From Tipula vernalis (taxonomy: Eukaryota; Arthropoda; Insecta; Diptera; Tipulidae), in the NCBI GenBank assembly GCA_958295665.1, contig OY282558.1, positions 189,399,586-189,463,585 of the forward strand: a stretch of 64,000 bases of DNA, in the 5' to 3' direction. Positions 58,728-64,000 of the stretch are shown here, one piece after another. Within the stretch, counting starts at the first letter, position 1; each line of letters starts with the position of its first letter. The notes beneath the pieces were generated by a model. It was given only the letters and a program-made list of their open reading frames with translations. It was not told where the DNA came from and made no database searches. The position numbers were made by a program, and so were the translations under genes.

Positions 58728-58758
58728 ATTTGGATTTATTTTCCAAATTTTTAGTTAT
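58728..58758 (+). repeat. 31-bp direct repeat, left of the tandem-unit insertion
   Basis: Identical to 62747-62777; interpreted as a target-site duplication. Confidence 0.88.
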
Positions 58759-58949
58759 TTGAATTGAATGGGTAACTCAATATATGATACATACAGGGTT
58801 ACTTATTTAGGTAGAAATAATATTAATGGAAGATATCAAAGTTTATTTTAATTAAATAATTTATTTAAATTATCTCGATTAACTACATTAAAATTTATTA
58901 AATATACTAAATTGATTTTAATGGTATAAATAATTTGGTAGTATGGTGA

Positions 58950-59676
58950 TTTATTAATTAAAATTAGTTTTCAGAGCTGCCTGGGAATTTTTATTTGTTG
59001 ATTCTTGATAAACTTATAGTACCTAACTGAATTATTGATAAGTCTAGGATGTTGTGGCGCGGTAACATTAACATTTTCAAGCTATTTGATATAAATTTTA
59101 CAAAATAATGAAATTTATAATTATCTATTTTCTTGTTCTGGAGCGGTAGGAAATTGATAATTAGTTTTAAGTTAAATTTGTTGTTTAAATGGTTTTTAAC
59201 GTTTAGTTTAAATATTGTTGCATAGTAGGTAATAATTAATTAATTAAATATAGAAGAGCTAAGTGCTGTTATTTTAAAATTTCTTAAATATTTTATCAGG
59301 TTAATTAATGAAAGGCGGACAGGGGTGAAAGTACAAAATTAATCATTTTTAAGTCCTGATATAGATTAAGGGAGTCCTGATATAGATTTAGGGAGTCCTG
59401 AATAACCGGTCCTGGATTCCAGAGAAATGATCATCTAATAATGTAGTAAGATTGTGCTGTCTTTTGTGCTAACCTATTTATTATATATTGTACTAATAAT
59501 GTACTAACTATTAATCGCTTAGGTGTCTGTAATAGGGTCGAGTCTGCCCTAACTAATAATCCTATCCTATCCTTTGGTTTTGTTATGTGTAAACGGGTGT
59601 ACGGTGTGTGCCCGGGAGTCCGGGAGATCCGCTTTAATGCTGGGCCGTATAACCTAATCCTAATCAATCAATCAAT
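58950..59676 (+). repeat. Unit 1 of the tandem-unit element
   Basis: Full unit from the TTAGTTTTCAGAG block to the first (AATC)n run at about 59663-59676. Confidence 0.8.
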
Positions 59677-59839
59677 AATGTGGTATTCAATCTTGGATTT
59701 GAATCGGTCCCAATTTATAATCATATTATATTCATTGGTTTTGGTGTGTGTAATTAAGTGTAAGATGTGTGGCGGTGAATACTGAAGAAACGGTTATTAT
59801 AAAAATTATTCATTTAAGTAATAAAATTTACTATTATGG

Positions 59840-60560
59840 GGATTTATTGATTAAATTTAGTTTTCAGAATTGCCTGGGAATTTTTATATTAATTTTATTT
59901 GTTGATTCCTGATATACTTATAGTACCTAACTGAATTATTGATGAATCTAGGATGTTATGGCACCGGAAAATTACATTTTAAATTATTTTATATAAACTC
60001 TATAAAATAATTTAATGTATAATTAATGATTTTCTTGTTTTGAATCGGCAGGAAATTTCTGATTAGTTTTAAGTAAAATTTTATGTTTAAATGGTTATTA
60101 ACGTTTATTTTAATTCATGTTGCAGTACGTAATAATTAATTAATTAGATATAGAAGGACCATGAAAAATGAAATAAGCGCTGTTTTTGTAATCTTTGCTT
60201 AGTAATTTTAATTTTTCTTAAATATTTTATCAGGTAAATTAATGAAAGGCGGACAGGAGGAAATTACAATATTAATAATTTTTTAAGTCCTAATTTAAAT
60301 TTAGGCAGTCTTGAGTATCCGGCCCTGGATTCTAGAGAAATGATCATCTAATAATGAAATTATATATTGTACTAATAATTTACTAACTATCGATCACATT
60401 GATGTCTGTAACCGGGTCGAGTTTGGCCCAACTAATAATCCTATCCTATCCTTCGGTTTTGTTATATATATGTGGGCGTACTGTGTGTGCCCGGGAGTCC
60501 GGGAGATCCTGCAATAATGCTTGGCCGTACACTCTCAGTCAATCAATCAATCAATCAATA
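59840..60560 (+). repeat. Unit 2 of the tandem-unit element
   Basis: Full unit with the same landmark order, ending in (AATC)n at about 60537-60560. Confidence 0.8.
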
Positions 60561-60984
60561 AAATGTTAATTTTTTGTAATGTGTAATATATTCTGTTTTG
60601 TTCATTAATATTTTAATTAATTTAGTTTTAAAATACTTAAATGGATTTCTTTTTAATTTACTAATAAATAATCCAATTTTCAGAATAAACATAGTTCTAG
60701 AATTAATCGTTATTATACGGATCAAAATTAATCCCGAATTTCAAATTTAAATTTTAGTTTTAATCAACCCTCCAGGATTAACAAGTAGTGAATAAGCTGT
60801 AGTTTAGAAATTGTGCTGTCCTGTGCTAACTATTTTTACTATATACTATATAATTACTAACAATTTACTCTTATCCTTCGGCTGGGGATGGATAAATGGG
60901 TGTACGATGTGTGCTCGGGAATACTGAAGATCCTGTTATAATAATTATTCATTTAAGTAATAAAATTTGTTATTATGATGTTTA

Positions 60985-61710
60985 TTAATTAAATTTAGTT
61001 TTCAGAGTTGTCTGGGAATTTGTATGTTAATTTTATTTGTTGATTCTTAATATAATTATAGTACCTAATTGATTTATTGAATTATCTAGGTATTGTGGTG
61101 CTGTAATATTATCATTTAAATCATTTTATATAAATTTTATAAAATAATAGAATTCATAATTATATATTTTTTTTTCTGGATCGGTAGGAAATTGATGATT
61201 AGTTTTAAGTAAAATTTTATGTTTAAACGGTTTAATGTTTATGTTAATTCTTGCTGCAGTAAGTAATAATTTTTAATTGGATATAAAAGGACCATTAATC
61301 TGAAAATAAGCGCTGTTATTTTAAATTTTTATTAATTATTTAATCAGGTAAATTAATAAAAAACGGTTAAGGATTAAATTACAACATTAATAATTTGTTA
61401 AGCCCTGTTTTAGATTTAGGATTTAGGGAGTCCTGAGTATCCGGCCCTGGATTCCAGAGAAATGATCATCTAATAATGTAGTTAGATTGTGCTGTCTTGT
61501 GCTAACCTATTTATTATATATTGTAATAATAATTTACTAACTATTAATCGCATTGGTGTCTGTAACCGGGTCGAGTCTGTCCCAACTAATATTCCTATCC
61601 AATCCTTCGGTTTGGTTATATGTGTGCGGGTGTACTGTGTGTGACTGGGAGTCCGGGAGATCCTGCTACAATGCTTGGTCGTACACTCATAATCAATCAT
61701 AAACAATAAA
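60985..61710 (+). repeat. Unit 3 of the tandem-unit element
   Basis: Full unit; the tail is degenerate (AATCAATCATAAACAATAAA). Confidence 0.8.
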
Positions 61711-61849
61711 TTTTATATATGAATACTTAGTGAAGGTCCACATTTATACTTATAACTATTTTTATATTATTATTATATTTAAAGTTTAATTTCAACTTTA
61801 TTTTATTTAATTTTATCTTTGTTTTGTTATAATGATATTTTTTATAATA

Positions 61850-62353
61850 CAGTAGAATCCGTTTATACCAAACCATGTATATAATGAACAAACGCTTATA
61901 ATGATCATACAGTTTTGTCATATAGTTGTGTGCCTTGAATTTGCACGAACACTTATTTTTTCTTATACACTACAAACAAAGTACAGGCAAACCTCGTTTA
62001 ACGAACGTATTGTGTCCCTGAAAACCGTTCGTTAGTTGAGGTTTCGTTGTGCGAGGTAAATAATTTTATGTGCTATTTTTGGCGAAAAAATATTTGTATG
62101 GTTTCTAAAATTTTACCATTTATGTACATAAACTGTACTTACAATAATATTCGAGGTTTGAAGTTCGTAATACGAGATTTTTCAACAATTTTGGATGTTC
62201 GTTAATTCGAGGATTCGTTATTCGAGGGTTCGTTAAACGAGGTTTACCTGTACTACGTTTATAAACGTAAATGAATATTTGATTAAAATGAACAGCCGGC
62301 TATAGTGAACAAAATTATGTCCCTTGAGTGTTCGCTATAAGCGAATTCTACTG
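61850..62353. mobile_element. Tc1/mariner-type MITE (outer), TA duplication
   Basis: Ends CAGTAGAATCCGTTTATA and the inverse of CAGTAGAATTCGCTTATAG, each flanked by TA (61848-61849 and 62354-62355). The terminal motif resembles pogo/Tigger-like elements. No ORF. It is split by the inner MITE and lies in the tandem-unit element. Confidence 0.85.
61984..62250. mobile_element. Pogo/Tigger-like MITE (inner), TA duplication
   Basis: 267 bp with inverse ends CAGGCAAACCTCGTTTAACG and the inverse of CAGGTAAACCTCGTTTAACG, flanked by TA on both sides (61982-61983, 62251-62252). The interior contains further CGTTAxTCGAGG repeats. Non-coding. Confidence 0.9.
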
Positions 62354-62379
62354 TAATTGTAATTATAATTATAATTATA

Positions 62380-62746
62380 ATTTTAGCTTAGTAATTTTAG
62401 ATTTTCTGAAATATTTTATCAGGTAAATTAATGACAGGCGAACAGGGGATATTACAACATTAATAATTCTTAATTTAGGTTTAGGGAGTCCTGAGTATCC
62501 GGCCCTGGATTCCAGAGAGATGATCATCTTAAAATGTAGTTAGATTGTGTTGTCTTTTGTGCCGTCTATTTACTAACTATCGATCGCATTGGTGTCTGTA
62601 ACCGGATCGAGTCTGTCCCTACTAATAATCCTATCCAATCCTTCGGTTTTGTTGTGTGTAAACGGGTATACGATGTGTGCCTGGGAGTCCGGGAGACTTG
62701 CTATAATGCTTGGCCGTACACTCACAATCAATCAATCAATCAATCA
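62380..62746 (+). repeat. Unit 4 (3' portion) of the tandem-unit element
   Basis: Begins at the TATTTTATCAGG block and ends in the longest (AATC)n tail, 62727-62746, directly against the right copy of the 31-bp repeat. Confidence 0.82.
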
Positions 62747-62777
62747 ATTTGGATTTATTTTCCAAATTTTTAGTTAT
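62747..62777 (+). repeat. 31-bp direct repeat, right of the tandem-unit insertion
   Basis: Identical to 58728-58758. Confidence 0.88.
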
Positions 62778-63746
62778 GAAAAAAAAAAATACCTTTGGAT
62801 TACCAAACGATAGAAAATGGCTCCAATCCTGACCCAATTGTTTAATACCAAAATAAGGTAGTAAGGGTCCAATTTTTTAATGATGTGCGAACCTAGACAA
62901 AACATTCTTCTAGTTTAGAATAGATCAATTTTAAAACAACAAGTGACCAAACGACAAAGAGTCAAGTTAAGTTTGGAGTATGATATATAGCTGTAGGAAC
63001 GTTTGGTTTTCGTTCTCGAATATTTATATACAGATTAAAATGTATACATTTTAAACATTAACACTAAAAATAATAATTTTAACAATAATTAACCAAATTA
63101 TTTGAACAAACAATAGTGGATTGTTATTAATTAACTATAAAAAATGTGTGTGTTTCATAATTTTTTTTTTTCGGTGTGATTCCCAATGAAAATTCGTATT
63201 GATTTGAATTTATGGGGTACAGATTTAATTAATGACTAGTGTAATAGGTTAGTTGTGTGTAATTATTGGTCAATAAGACCAAAAAAAAGAATAGATTTAA
63301 AACTATATTTTTAATAAGCGTAACCGCTAATCGACAAGAAAATCAATATGTATCGTGAATAAACAGAGCATACGAAAGGCAAACGTTTCGTTTACGTCTT
63401 TCTTGTTCTTCAAAGAATAAAAAAAGGAAAAGAAAGTAAAGAAAATAAAACCAATAATTTTACGAATTCTTTGGTCGTGGTGTATAAATATATGTGGCAG
63501 CAACCCCATCAACTAACGGTGATGTGTACGTGACCTAGGGGGATCCTGCCTCGCCACAGGTCGGGCCGATCTGAAAACAGGTACTGTAATTTTGGAGAAG
63601 ACGAAAAACTACGGTGCATAACATTTTTTGGTCATATCATTCAAACAATTTTGAAAGTTTTTTATAGTAATTTGATAATTTTGTGAGCCAACTTTGACCG
63701 ATAGTTTTCGCATTTTCTTTTATTATTAGATTTTTTTTCCATTATA
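62778..63746. other. Non-coding stretch
   Basis: AT-rich except for a GC-richer patch at about 63480-63600 (GGGGGATCCTGCCTCGCC, AGGTCGGGCCGATC). No gene identified. Confidence 0.4.
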
Positions 63747-63881
63747 CAGTAGCGGACATTGAAATCCGGACAGGCACATACATTTTTATTTCCAAAAGTT
63801 ATTTTTCCATACGTTCGGAGGTACAAAATAACAGAGAAAACTGTGATTTTTTAGGTGTCCAGATTTCTATGTTCGGTACTG
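63747..63881. mobile_element. 135-bp Tc1/mariner-type MITE
   Basis: Inverse ends of about 30 bp (CAGTAGCGGACATTGAAATC and the inverse of CAGTACCGAACATAGAAATC), TA on both sides (63745-63746 and 63882-63883). No ORF. Confidence 0.87.
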
Positions 63882-64000
63882 TATATTCTTGCTATTATAT
63901 AACGTTCTGGTTTTTAGTTATTGTGGTGGCGTGATCATACAGATATAAATTTATTTATTTTCCGTTCATAACTTACCATGTAGTGATTCAAATTTTTTTC

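Larger units (their letters stand above)
58759..62746 (+). mobile_element. 4-kb insertion of tandem ~0.9-1.1-kb units ending in (AATC)n, flanked by a 31-bp direct repeat
   Basis: A 31-bp sequence (core TTGGATTTATTTTCCAAATT) occurs exactly at 58728-58758 and 62747-62777. Between them are repeated units. Landmarks of one unit, in order: CAGAGCTGCCTGGGAAT, CTAGGATGTTGTGG, TATTTTATCAGGTTAATTAA, CTGGATTCCAGAGAAATGAT, GGTCGAGTCTG, AATCCTATCC, GGGAGTCCGGGAGATC and GGCCGTA, then (AATC)n. The late landmarks occur four times (59391, 60305, 61427, 62484 for the CCTGGATT block). The early ones occur three times (58966, 59859, 61001). Two partial copies of the last third lie between full units (59690-59790 and 60840-60940). 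No protein is encoded. The terminal (AATC)n tail and the long duplication point to target-primed reverse transcription. Confidence 0.75.

Noticed and set aside
59431..61706. Two similar minus ORFs (59667-59431 and 61706-61482)
   Set aside because: They are antisense readings of the conserved 3' part of the tandem units; units 2 and 4 do not keep the frame.

Overview
This window looks like gene-poor, AT-rich, transposon-dense chromatin from an insect, possibly a fly. The evidence is indirect. It holds jockey/CR1-type non-LTR retrotransposons, BEL/Pao, Ty3/gypsy and copia elements, mariner, piggyBac-, hAT- and PIF/Harbinger-like DNA transposons, foldback-like elements, and a fragment of a eukaryotic 18S rRNA gene. 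I recognise no intact host protein gene. Nearly every long reading frame is a retroelement or transposase frame with stops, frameshifts or deletions.

Left part (1-22 kb). A jockey-type RT remnant that has lost its YADD block (1-715) is followed by a deleted mariner (990-1600), a solo LTR (3.45-3.64 kb) and a decayed minus-strand cluster (5.07-7.78 kb). That cluster has a C2H2 finger pair and a YDD/NPLGS family protein I cannot name. A 5.9-kb foldback-like element (8470-14357) has long terminal inverted repeats built of short tandem repeats. Other repeats are nested in it: a ~108-bp-unit foldback family (10.2-11.4 kb), a 790-bp hAT-like element with a BED finger (12075-12864), and a perfect 27-bp hairpin. 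A degraded Ty3/gypsy element lies on the minus strand (17.94-21.88 kb), and its LTR carries a 172-bp TIR element.

Middle part (22.3-38.2 kb). This is a three-level nest. BEL element B (plus strand; LTRs 22321-22547 and 37987-38213) is split by BEL element A (minus strand, 22701-32911, 5-bp target duplication CAGGT, near-identical ~0.8-kb LTRs). Element A is in turn split by a non-LTR retrotransposon (minus strand, 26844-29894) whose flanks are an unusually long ~103-bp target duplication.

Right part (38.2-64 kb). This holds a possible secreted-protein exon relic (39326-39441), a piggyBac-like relic (40.4-40.95 kb), a (TAA)n-tailed retroelement fragment with a 12-bp target duplication (43260-44007), an 18S rRNA pseudogene piece (44140-44387), and a Harbinger element with TIRs and a 3-bp duplication (44904-45922). 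A second copy of the 108-bp foldback family follows (47.9-49.1 kb). Next is an intron-bearing HARBI1-like gene relic (49.8-50.5 kb) cut by a copia element that has a 1.68-kb LTR. Finally there is a 4-kb insertion of tandem ~0.9-1.1-kb units with (AATC)n tails, flanked as a whole by a 31-bp direct repeat (58759-62746). It contains one MITE nested in another. A Tc1/mariner-type MITE lies near the right edge.

The window is best read as layered insertions: the nesting order can be reconstructed at several points, and duplicated target sequence lets post-insertion decay be followed.
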